A stretch of 64,000 nt of DNA from Saccharina japonica. Taxonomy: Eukaryota; Sar; Phaeophyceae; Laminariales; Laminariaceae. Under the pieces are notes generated by a model. That model did no database searches. It saw nothing but the letters and a program-made list of their open reading frames with translations, and had not been told where the DNA came from. The DNA is taken from assembly GCA_008828725.1 (NCBI GenBank), contig MEHQ01002076.1:41014-105013 (forward strand). The letters run 5' to 3'. The translations under genes and the position numbers were made by a program. Shown one piece after another: positions 1-10,358 of the stretch. How positions within the stretch are numbered: position 1 is the stretch's first letter; every line of letters begins with the position of its first letter.

Positions 1-140
1 GGCGTTTCGCGCTTGGTGCAAGCAATGTCTGCCTGGTTGGTGAAAACCCAACGCGCTCCGTCCCGGCATTGTAGGGATGCGAGGGTCTATGGTCATATGA
101 CTACGGCCGTGCACAACATGAGTACACCCCCACCCCCCGA
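1..140 (+). repeat. Dispersed repeat shared by both ends of the window
   Basis: TTGGTGCAAGCAATGTCTGC through CTCCGTCCCGGCATTGTAGG to CTACGGCCGTGCA. A close copy lies at about 63525-63660 in the same orientation, a partial one at 12478-12507, and short relatives near 27730 and 59110. The window begins inside it, so its full extent is unknown. Confidence 0.7.
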
Positions 141-569
141 GTCAGTTATGCACTATTTGTTTTTGTGATGGTATTTTTGATTGCGAGGGGGGGTAAGGGG
201 GGTTGGCGGATCATGTCCGTTCTGTGTTACGTGTTGTCTCCGTTTTCTGCCTCAAGAAGGGGAGGTCCAGTTATTATTGCATGTCGCGACGACGGTAGGA
301 TTAACGACTCGACAGGACTGCTGCTGTTGTCTGTCAATGTCTGTACGTGAGGTCCCCCCACCAGCGCGCGTTTCTTGTCCTATGCACTATTTTTTTTTTT
401 TTTTGATAGACAAGACGCAACGACCCCAAAAGCTGAAAACGTAAACACGAGAAGGAGAGTACGAATGAAACATACGCGATACACGAACGAATACAGGACA
501 GGCAAAGGAGTACGTGTGTGATACAAGCATCCCCTCGAGTAGAGCTTACCAAAGGTCGTCAGAGTACCA

Positions 570-1215
570 GTACCTCCGAGTACCAGTCATTTCAGCCTTC
601 GGTACGATAGGAACTCGCGAGGACTCGAGTCATTTCAGCTTTCAGTACCCTAGGGACTCGCGAGGACTCAATCAGGACTCAGTTATTTCAGCTTTTGGCA
701 CCCTGGAGTCAGTACTTCAAAATGACTCGGACTCGCTAGTCAATGACTCGAGTCCCCATGACTGGTACTGGTACTCGACCTTTGGCATATTTTTTGTAAA
801 GGGCGATACCGAAATAAAAATAAAAAAAACGTATTTCATTTTTGTTTTACTCCTTGGCTCGGGACTCGCGCAGACTCAGTAATTTCAGCTTTCGGTCCCC
901 TAAGGACTCGCGAGGACTCAGTCATTTCAGTTTTCGGTACTCTAAGGACTCGCGAGGACTCAGTCATTTCAGCTTTCGGTACACTAGGGACTCGCGAGGA
1001 CTCGGTCATGTTAGCTTTCGGTAGGTACCCTAGGGACTCGCGAAGACTCAGTCATTTCAGCCTTCGGTACCCTAGGAACTCGCGAGGACTCCAGTATTTT
1101 CAGCTTTCGGTACCCTAGGGACTCACGAGGACTCAAGCCATTTCAGCCTTCGGTAGGTACCCTAGGGACTCGCGAGGACTCAGTCATTTCAGTCTTCGGT
1201 ACCCTACGTGGGGAC
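570..1215 (+). repeat. Minisatellite, about 45-50 bp unit
   Basis: About 13 units of the type GGACTCGCGAGGACTCAGTC followed by ATTTCAGCTTTCGGTACCCTA. Some neighbouring units keep a 45-nt period that stays open in one frame, reading DSRGLSHFSFRY repeatedly. A degraded relative is at about 7105-7195. I see no gene around it. Confidence 0.85.
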
Positions 1216-1218
1216 TCA

Positions 1219-1330
1219 GTGTGTGTGTTCTTCACAGTAAACCGTTATTTCCATGTACCCGTCGACATCCAGTATACCCAGTGTCCGTGCCGATTCTTCA
1301 TCCTGGAGAGATACAAGTTCTGTGGTCAGT
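1219..1330. repeat. TTCTTCACATTAAACC dispersed repeat (type copy; others listed)
   Basis: A block starting TGTGTGTTCTTCACAGTAAA and running through GTCGACATCCAGTATACCCA to TTCTTCATCC. Other copies: 4087-4170, 10868-10975, 11400-11505; inverted copies at 2535-2562, 11010-11045, 11170-11310 and 12555-12590. Inverted pairs suggest these are ends of small elements. Confidence 0.55.
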
Positions 1331-1337
1331 GGTCAGT

Positions 1338-2482
1338 AGAGTGTTTGCGCAAAAGACTTTTTAGAAAAATACTTTTCTAAAAATTGTCCCGCGGTAAAAA
1401 TTAGCGGTATTTTTCTGAAAAAACGACCGGAAAATACTTTTCAGAAGTAACGATTTGGCCAGAATTTGCGGTACTTTTTGTGCTCTCTGTTCATTGGCGT
1501 ACAACGTACCGAGACTTCACCCGACGCACTGGGTCTCATCGACACCACCGAGAGCCGTACCTTGCACAGCCGACAAAAGCGCTGCTACTCGCAACACGGC
1601 AACTAACCGCGGAGCGCACCGAGGCTCAAAATGTGTAGGCTGGAGTATGGCACGGACGAGTGGCGTTGGGCTGTCACGGCGGGCCGCTGCTGCGGCACCG
1701 CCCACTTGATGTCGTCGTGGAAGGTGCCTCGATCAGAAATTGGTACTCGTACGTGCCCCCTGTATACCTCCCCATGATACAGCATGAAAAGTCTCGTTCA
1801 CCATCTCCGTAACACGACCGTGGTGGCGGCAGCACAGCAGCTGAAGCTACAGCTGCAGCAGCAGCAGCAGCGGCGGCGGCGGCGCGGCGGGGGCGGGCGC
1901 GGAGGCGACTGCGCCGCTGTGCGAGGGGGTCGGGCGTGCTTGAATCGTAGCGTTGGCACTCGTAGGCTCGAGCAGCAGCACAATAGTAAGAAAAAAAGCC
2001 AATCCCATGATTGAAAGTAGCAAAAACGGAAGCTGCTCGCTGCTGTGAGCTGCTGCTGCTGCTGCTGACCCTAGCCACCCCTTGGAGAGTAAGAGTAGCT
2101 GCTGCTAACTGTGCTGCTGCTTCTGCTTGCTGTCTGGGTATACAGCGGCTGCCGCCGATGCTGGGTTGCGGCTGCTGTTGATATATGCCCTGCTTGTATT
2201 CGTTGCTGTTTTTGCTATATAGGATGCACCTGGTACCACGAGTCTTTTGTACATATCATACGTTCGTACTGCTGTGCTGGTACCAAGTATACGAATTTTT
2301 GTTTCTTCGTTCTTGTCTCCCCGTGCTCACCCGCTTCCCTGTTTCATACGGCACGAAGGGTTTGCAAAGTCTTTTTTGGGTTTGCTTTTGCGCAAACACT
2401 AAGAAATCGTGAGGGAAAGGAAATTCACTTTTGTTAGCGTCCAGAAAAATATTGTCTGAAAAGACTTTTGCGCAAACACTCT
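1338..2482. mobile_element. 1.1-kb terminal-inverted-repeat DNA element, non-autonomous
   Basis: Ends AGAGTGTTTGCGCAAAAG at 1338 and its exact reverse complement at 2465-2482; imperfect matching extends to about 40 bp. AGT flanks both sides, a possible 3-bp target duplication. The inside is a GC-rich segment with CAG/CGG repeats and no transposase-like ORF. A second internal copy of the end motif lies near 2390. Superfamily not assigned. Confidence 0.6.
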
Positions 2483-2633
2483 AGTACTTCAAAATCGACT
2501 CGGACTCGGACTCGACGACCGGTAGAAAGGAAGGTTTAATGTGAAGAACACACACACACCGTTGGAGCTCACCAACTTATTCGAGAAAATGGTTGAGGTA
2601 CACATTTTTTTTTTCTTTTTTTCTTTTTTTTTT

Positions 2634-2938
2634 TCCATCCCAGTCATTATGTTCGCACTTCCGTCTTTCTCCCTCCCTAGTCGTAACTCAGATCCGGGGT
2701 CACGAAGTAGGCTCCTCTCCCTCCTCCCCCACTACGGTTCTTGCTTTTAATTTTTATCGCGAGAAGATTTCAGCACTTCCTTCCCTCGTCAACTCTCGTC
2801 GAATTTTGCTTACCCACGCTATAATTTGCGCTCACTACAGTCGGTGTCATTTGAGAATAAAAACCTCCATGGGGAGAATCGAACCCTCGACATTCGGCCC
2901 AAAAGGCTTCGTGGCTACCAGTTAGACCACCGGGGCGA
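2634..2938 (-). mobile_element. tRNA-derived SINE, copy 1
   Basis: On the minus strand it starts CGCCCCGGTGGTCTAACTGG (A-box TGGTCTAACTGG) and has a B-box GGTTCGATTC about 45 bp on, then a body ending near GATCTGAGTTACGACTAGGG and a poly(A) tail (T run 2607-2633 on the plus strand). SINEs are transcribed by RNA polymerase III and copied by LINE machinery. Confidence 0.8.
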
Positions 2939-3279
2939 TATGTACTATTAATGTGTGTGTACGAGACAATCCCAGCTCTACTTTGTAGTCATGTATTATT
3001 CAAAAGCCCCGGCTGGCTTGGTCGTTTGGTGGTGAAGATGGCAATGGCAATATGCCCAATATCCAACAAGATTTAGATCTTTCCCATGGAGGTTGTTGGC
3101 ATTACGACCTACTGCTGTATCTGTGCAGGTATTGCGGTACTACGTACCGGTTTACCGGTACTGCTGCATACTGCTGTATACGTACTGCGGTACATAGATC
3201 TAACCGCACCTTGCCCTCCAAAGGTTAAGGTTTACCGTATAATACGTATGATATGCATATATGCATGTCGTTCTGTTTT

Positions 3280-3955
3280 GTTTTTTCTCCATCCCATTTA
3301 TTCTCTTCGCTCTTTTTTTTCTCTCCCTGTTGTTAATAGTCGTAACTCAGATCCGGGGTCACCAAGTACAGTAGGCTCTTTTCCTTCCTCCTCACCGCGG
3401 TACTGCTGCTGTACGTGCCTTGCATTTTTTCGCCAGAAGATTTCAGCACTTTCTACCCTTGTTGGCATTCATTCGTCGAACTAATGGAGTCGCCTTTACC
3501 GCAATTCTGAATTATTATATAGGATACAGTATAGAAATCGGGGACTTGGTTGTGGTCCGCGTGTGGTTCCAGTGTTATGAGACCGAATATTTAGAAAAAC
3601 GCCGAAAACACTACTTTAGACCCTAACCCTAACCCCAACCCCGTCCCCGCCCCGACCCTTATGAGCTTTGTCTCGAAAAAATCAGGCGTTTTTTTTTTTT
3701 TTGAAAAATTGGTCGACCACACTAAAAGGTACCGGTATACGTATAATAAAATATTCCCCGATTTCCATACTTTATCCTAGATAATAATTCAGTGGTGCGG
3801 TAAAGGCTTCTGAACTAATGTGCCCACGCCCGCTGTAGTCAGCGCTCTTGACAGCAGTAGTTGGTGTCATTTGAGAATAAAACTCTCCATACGGAGACTC
3901 CAACCCCCGATCTCAACCTTGGTACGTAGTGTCTTCGCTAGACAACCGGGGCAAC
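3280..3955 (-). mobile_element. tRNA-derived SINE, copy 2, split by another element
   Basis: The body (3330-3508) carries AACTCAGATCCGGGGTCACC as in copy 1. The tRNA head (about 3815-3955) has a weaker B-box. A 282-bp inverted-repeat element (3509-3790) sits between the two halves. Confidence 0.65.
3509..3790. mobile_element. Inverted-repeat element nested in the SINE, with telomere-like core
   Basis: Terminal inverted repeats of about 34 bp: GAATTATTATATAGGATACA at the left, and CTTTATCCTAGATAATAATTC-type sequence at the right (positions 3770-3790). The core at 3624-3645 reads CCCTAACCCTAACCCCAACC. No ORF. Confidence 0.6.
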
Positions 3956-4186
3956 CGGCTATATACACCTGGTATGTACGATGTACGTGACGTGGTGACG
4001 CCGTATGTGAAAAGCGTGTCACCGCGACCGTGTTTGTAGTTTGTATGCCAATGTGCCCGCACAGCTTCCTACAGACAGCAGCTGCAGTAGAGTGTGTGTG
4101 CTCTTCACATTGAACCGTCCTTTCTACCCGTCGACATCCAGCACACCCAGTGTCTGTGCTGATTCTTCATACTATTATTTTTTTTT

Positions 4187-4530
4187 TTTTTTTTTGTCCA
4201 TATCATTTATTATCTTCGCCCTTACTTTCTCTCTCCTCCCTAGTCGTAACTCAGATCCGGGGTCACAAAGTAGGCTCCTCTCCCTCCTCCCCCACTACGG
4301 TTCTTGCCTTGCATTTTTATCGCGAGAAGACTTCAGCCTTTCCTTCCCTCGTCGACTCGCATCGAATTGCGCCTACCCACGCTACTATTAATTGGCGCTC
4401 TCAGCAGTTGATTCCGTTTTTTTTATTTATTTTTGCAAATAAACTCAAAAGTCCGACCCACGTGAGATTCGAACTCCAGACATCAACGTTCAGAAGCGTT
4501 CGAGGTTACCTCTAGACCATCGGGGCGACC
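4187..4530 (-). mobile_element. tRNA-derived SINE, copy 3
   Basis: Minus-strand head CGCCCCGATGGTCTAGAGG (A-box) and B-box GTTCGAATCTC, body as in copy 1, poly(A) tail seen as a T run at 4178-4195. Confidence 0.8.
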
Positions 4531-4547
4531 GACTTCTTATAGAGAGT

Positions 4548-4810
4548 CCAAGCTCAAGCACACAACGACACCATAGCATTTCAACCAAGCAGGCCTCTCT
4601 CTAGGGATAGGGTTCCGGGTCGAGGTGGTGGCCGCCATTTGGCCGAAGGCGTAAATAATCTCGCCGTCGGGACAAACATCCCATACGTGCAACATACAAC
4701 ATGCAGAAGTCTCGTGACAAAACCCCTGTTATACCTCATGTTAACAGCATCAATCTACTCAGCGGACAGAAAGCAAGTTTCGGCGCGGGCAGATCTATAC
4801 ATCTACATTG
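4548..4810. repeat. Sequence related to the hAT-like MITE of AGO intron 3
   Basis: Shares GGTCGAGGTGGTGGCCGCC-like and TCTCGTGACAAAACCC blocks and a right end GCGCGGGCAGATCTA with 16861-17158. The break point of tandem unit C (8017) lies inside this right end. Confidence 0.5.
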
Positions 4811-7098
4811 CACCGCGGCTGGTTAGATAGTGGATATAAGGGTGGGAATGAGGAGCGTGACAAGACTCCTTAAAGTCCCCAAACTCCTACCGTAGATATA
4901 AACATGAATAATGAATATCTGCATCAAGCTATTACGTTGGCGATTCATCTTTTTTTGGTGTGGTTCCAGAAACAACAGCCTAGTCTTAGGATCGCTTTCA
5001 CTGTTAAACTATACCTGGTACGCGTCAGCGCAGAAACGTTGTGTCGTGGCTCGGGTGGATATGGATGGGTTGGAGGTTTAGTGGGTTGTTCTTGGGTGCG
5101 TCGTTTGGTGCGTGAGCTGGTTGGCCCCACCACCACCAACACCACCCACCACCAACATTTCCTTGTTAAGCGATGCGCGTCAGCGAGCAAACCTTGCGTG
5201 GTGGGCGGGTGCGTACAGGTCGGTGGCTGTGGATTGGTGGGTCAGTGGTTATAGCGGGTTGCTGGGTGCGTGAACTGGTCGGTCCCACCAACAACACCAC
5301 CGCCACCGACCATCATTTCATGGTTACGCCATGCGCATCAGCGAAAAAAACTTGAATCTATTATTTCAGTGGGTGGACTGCTGATGCATCCGTATCTGAG
5401 CAAAAGACTCGGAAAAGAGGTTTTGAGAATACACACCAACTCGTACTGAATGACAGCAGTTATAGTTTCCAAGGCTTTTCATGGTTTATTGACTAGACGG
5501 TATTGACGGTAACGACGGCACGGGACGGTAAAACCGTTGTCAAAATGGAACCGTCGTCCCATCGACAATTTCACTCGACGTTGACTCGTACCGTCGCGTC
5601 CCGTCGAGATAATCGTTCCCGTTGAACTTTACCGTCCCGTCCCGTCCACAAAATCTCCCCATACCGTCCCGTCCCGTCGACAAAACCTGCCCCTATCGTC
5701 CCGTCCCGTCTTCAAAACCTGCCCCTACCGTCCCGTCCCGCCGTCAAAACCTGCCCCTACCGTCCCGTCCCGCCGTCAAAACCTGTCCCTACCGTCCCGT
5801 ACGGCCGTCAAAACCTGCCCTTCCCTTCTTGTCCCGCCATTCATTGCCGTCACTCCTTCCCATCAAGATGGACCCTGAATACTAAATAGCTGGTGGCAAT
5901 GGCAGCGCAGGTGGTGGTGGTTGTTGGTTGTGGTGCTACTTCTCTGTCTTGCTGCTCGTTCTTGAGAGCGCGGCAGGATAGGCTTATATCCTCCCAGGTC
6001 CTATTAATAGTAACGGGTGCACTGGATGGCAATTAGAAGAGAACCTACCACGACCAGGCTCGACGAACTCAACACGGATTTAGACGCGAGCGGAGGAGGA
6101 GGATGAAGGGGTAAATTAGGGTCCTCCATAAATCCGTCGGCGTCGAAATCGGTGATGTTTTCGTCGCGCGAGGTTGCAAGACACTTGTTCACACACTGAC
6201 TGACAGGCGAAGAAACTATGAATAGTAGCCCGCTTAAATAACTCGCACCGCGCCAGAACACTACTCGCACATGATCCAGGTATTACCACCATGTGCCATG
6301 TGACACACACGTGTTGTATCATGACACCAGTCGATGGTAAAAGTAAAATACGCTTGTCTGTAGTGGGAGCTGCAGGGCTCTCCCACCGTCGCCTCGTCGC
6401 AGACAACGAGACGGCGGCTCCTGTGAACGATGATAGTTGTTGTTCCGTGACCAGAGCAACCGCACACCAAAAGCCACCAGCGATTCCACCATGTCTGCCC
6501 ACCGACAACGGACGTTTTGAGCGTAGCTGTCCTCTCCCACACCACCATAAGAGGCCGAAGCTCTATTTCGCGGCTGGTTATAGCTGTTTTTGGCGTGTGG
6601 GCAAAATACATCCGTGGGCGCCTGCCGTGTTTTCTGCCGGCTTTTTCTTTCACATATATATATTTTGTTTGTTTACTCGTGTAATATATGTACTTCGTGA
6701 TACACTTGAAAAGTAGTTTGCTGTGTGATCCTTCTTGCCATGCATCGACCTCGAGCCACGCAGCTCCAGATCACTGCACTCGCTGATGGCTTGTAGTTCC
6801 TGTCGTGTCGAATGGAGGGCAGTATGCCATTCCGTTTCTTGTGCTGTGTTGTGGTCCCTTAACGACGGGTATTTTCGCTCGGGAGGGAAAACCACAAACC
6901 ACTCTATTCAAGCCAAAATCACAAATGATACACTATATCCAAGTGTAGTGGGCCCCGGAAAAAGGGGCTCCATCGACCTCCTATCGAACCAATTCTGCAA
7001 AAATAAAATAGGAGAGGGGGAAATAAAGAGATGCGTGATCAATGGTCAAATAAATGACTAAGGCAAGCAACAAATGAGTACGCCCCCCGCCCCCCCGA
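4774..7098 (+). repeat. Tandem array unit A (2.3 kb)
   Basis: Nearly identical to 8017-10358; its part 4871-5671 is also identical or nearly so to 7216-8016. The unit contains a CCGTCCCGTCC-rich minisatellite and ends in the poly-C-type repeat. Several ORFs up to 141 codons overlap in both strands; none looks like a known protein. Confidence 0.9.
5630..5830 (+). repeat. CCGTCCCGTC minisatellite, about 31-bp unit
   Basis: About six units of CCGTCAAAACCTGCCCCTAC plus CGTCCCGTCC. Repeated, with many indels, at 8870-9070. Confidence 0.85.
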
Positions 7099-7100
7099 CC
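7035..7100 (+). repeat. Poly(C)-ended repeat, short copy in unit A
   Basis: GATCAATGGTCAAATAAATG, then CAAGCAACAAATGAGTACGC and a C-rich run. The same end recurs at 10290-10358. Confidence 0.7.
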
Positions 7101-7215
7101 GACCAGACCCGTGATATTTCAAAGACTCGCTCCCACGACCCGCGAATAGGGTCATGATCCGTCCAGAGCCCTGGTCATTTCAGCATCCTCTGTGTACCCT
7201 ATTTAATAGAGACAA

Positions 7216-8016
7216 TAAAGTCCCCAAACTCCTACCGTAGATATAAACATGAATAATGAATATCTGCATCAAGCTATTACGTTGGCGATTCATCTTTTTT
7301 TGGTGTGGTTCCAGAAACAACAGCCTAGTCTTAGGATCGCTTTCACTGTTAAACTATACCTGGTACGCGTCAGCGCAGAAACGTTGTGTCGTGGCTCGGG
7401 TGGATATGGATGGGTTGGAGGTTTAGTGGGTTGTTCTTGGGTGCGTCGTTTGGTGCGTGAGCTGGTTGGCCCCACCACCACCAACACCACCCACCACCAA
7501 CATTTCCTTGTTAAGCGATGCGCGTCAGCGAGCAAACCTTGCGTGGTGGGCGGGTGCGTACAGGTCGGTGGCTGTGGATTGGTGGGTCAGTGGTTATAGC
7601 GGGTTGCTGGGTGCGTGAACTGGTCGGTCCCACCAACAACACCACCGCCACCGACCATCATTTCATGGTTACGCCATGCGCATCAGCGAAAAAAACTTGA
7701 ATCTATTATTTCAGTGGGTGGACTGCTGATGCATCCGTATCTGAGCAAAAGACTCGGAAAAGAGGTTTTGAGAATACACACCAACTCGTACTGAATGACA
7801 GCAGTTATAGTTTCCAAGGTTTTTCATGGTTTATTGACTAGACGGTATTGACGGTAACGACGGCACGGGACGGTAAAACCGTTGTCAAAATGGAACCGTC
7901 GTCCCATCGACAATTTCACTCGACGTTGACTCGTACCGTCGCGTCCCGTCGAGATAATCGTTCCCGTTGAACTTTACCGTCCCGTCCCGTCCACAAAATC
8001 TCCCCATACCGTCCCG
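7216..8016 (+). repeat. Tandem array unit B (0.8 kb, partial)
   Basis: Matches 4871-5671 with at most a few differences, then breaks off inside the CCGTC minisatellite and is followed directly by unit C. Confidence 0.9.
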
Positions 8017-10358
8017 CAAGTTTCGGCGCGGGCAGATCTATACATCTACATTGCACCGCGGCTGGTTAGATAGTGGATATAAGGGTGGGAATGAGGAGCG
8101 TGACAAGACTCCTTGAAGTCCCCAAACTCCTACCGTAGATATAAACATGAATAATGAATATCTGCATCAAGCTATTACGTTGGCGATTCATCTTTTTTTG
8201 GTGTGGTTCCAGAAACAACAGCCTAGTCTTAGGATCGCTTTCACTGTTAAACTATACCTGGTACGCGTCAGCGCAGAAACGTTGTGTCGTGGCTCGGGTG
8301 GATATGGATGGGTTGGAGGTTTAGTGGGTTGTTCTTGGGTGCGTCGTTTGGTGCGTGAGCTGGTTGGCCCCACCACCACCAACACCACCCACCACCAACA
8401 TTTCCTTGTTAAGCGATGCGCGTCAGCGAGCAAACCTTGCGTGGTGGGCGGGTGCGTACAGGTCGGTGGCTGTGGATTGGTGGGTCAGTGGTTATAGCGG
8501 GTTGCTGGGTGCGTGAACTGGTCGGTCCCACCAACAACACCACCGCCACCGACCATCATTTCATGGTTACGCCATGCGCATCAGCGAAAAAAACTTGAAT
8601 CTATTATTTCAGTGGGTGGACTGCTGATGCATCCGTATCTGAGCAAAAGACTCGGAAAAGAGGTTTTGAGAATACACACCAACTCGTACTGAATGACAGC
8701 AGTTATAGTTTCCAAGGTTTTTCATGGTTTATTGACTAGACGGTATTGACGGTAACGACGGCACGGGACGGTAAAACCGTTGTCAAAATGGAACCGTCGT
8801 CCCATCGACAATTTCACTCGACGTTGACTCGTACCGTCGCGTCCCGTCGAGATAATCGTTCCCGTTGAACTTTACCGTCCCGTCCCGTCCACAAAATCTC
8901 CCCATACCGTCCCGTCCCGTCGACAAATCTGCCCCTATCGTCCCGTCCCGTCGTCAAAACCTGCCCCATACCGTTCCCGTCCCGCGTCAAAACCTGCCCC
9001 TACCGGGTCACCGTCCCGGCCGTCAAAACCTGTCGCCTACCGTCCCTACGGGCCGTCAAAACTGCCCTTCCCTTCTGTCCCGCCAAATTCATTGCCGTCA
9101 CTCCTTCCCATCAAGATGACCCTTGAATCACTAAATAGCCTGTGGCAAGGCAGCGCAGGTGGTGGTGTGTTGGTTGTGGTGCTACTTCTCTGTCTTGCTG
9201 CCCTCGCTGTCTGAGAGCGCGCCAGGATAATGGCTTATATCTCCCAGGTCCTATTAATAGTAACGGGTGCCCACTGGCATGGCAATGAAGGAGTAACGCT
9301 ACCTACCACGACCAGGCTCGACGAACTCAACACGGATTTAGACGCGAGCGGAGGAGGAGGATGAAGGGGTAAATTAGGGTCCTCCATAAATCCGTCGGCG
9401 TCGAAATCGGTGATGTTTTCGTCGCGCGAGGTTGCAAGACACTTGTTCACACACTGACTGACAGGCGAAGAAACTATGAATAGTAGCCCGCTTAAATAAC
9501 TCGCACCGCGCCAGAACACTACTCGCACATGATCCAGGTATTACCACCATGTGCCATGTGACACACACGTGTTGTATCATGACACCAGTCGATGGTAAAA
9601 GTAAAATACGCTTGTCTGTAGTGGGAGCTGCAGGGCTCTCCCACCGTCGCCTCGTCGCAGACAACGAGACGGCGGCTCCTGTGAACGATGATAGTTGTTG
9701 TTCCGTGACCAGAGCAACCGCACACCAAAAGCCACCAGCGATTCCACCATGTCTGCCCACCGACAACGGACGTTTTGAGCGTAGCTGTCCTCTCCCACAC
9801 CACCATAAGAGGCCGAAGCTCTATTTCGCGGCTGGTTATAGCTGTTTTTGGCGTGTGGGCAAAATACATCCGTGGGCGCCTGCCGTGTTTTCTGCCGGCT
9901 TTTTCTTTCACATATATATATTTTGTTTGTTTACTCGTGTAATATATGTACTTCGTGATACACTTGAAAAGTAGTTTGCTGTGTGATCCTTCTTGCCATG
10001 CATCGACCTCGAGCCACGCAGCTCCAGATCACTGCACTCGCTGATGGCTTGTAGTTCCTGTCGTGTCGAATGGAGGGCAGTATGCCATTCCGTTTCTTGT
10101 GTTGTGTTGTGGTCCCTTAACGACGGGTATTTTCGCTCGGGAGGGAAAACCACAAACCACTCTATTCAAGCCAAAATCACAAATGATGCACTATATCCAA
10201 GTGTAGTGGGCCCCGGAAAAAGGGGCTCCATCGACCTCCTATCGAACCAATTCTGCAAAAATAAAATAGGAGAGGGGGAAATAAAGAGATGCGTGATCAA
10301 TGGTCAAATAAATGACTAAGGCAAGCAACAAATGAGTACGCCCCCCGCCCCCCCCCCC
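8017..10358 (+). repeat. Tandem array unit C (2.3 kb)
   Basis: Matches unit A almost base for base except for about 8925-9300, where many small insertions and deletions cluster. Confidence 0.9.

Noticed and set aside
570-1215. CRISPR array
   Set aside because: Units are contiguous and degenerate without distinct spacers, and the genome is eukaryotic; the same holds for the other minisatellites.
1784-2014. Q/R/G-rich ORF ([17 protein letters not shown]) as the missing AGO N-terminus
   Set aside because: Composition resembles AGO N-terminal tails, but it is a translated CAG/CGG repeat inside a TIR element, 11 kb from exon 1, with no supported splice link.
2870-2938. A free-standing tRNA gene
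   Set aside because: The A- and B-boxes belong to a SINE: a shared body and poly(A) tail follow, and the acceptor stem does not pair properly.
3624-3645. A telomere end
   Set aside because: Only two to three units, internal to a nested element, with unique sequence on both sides.
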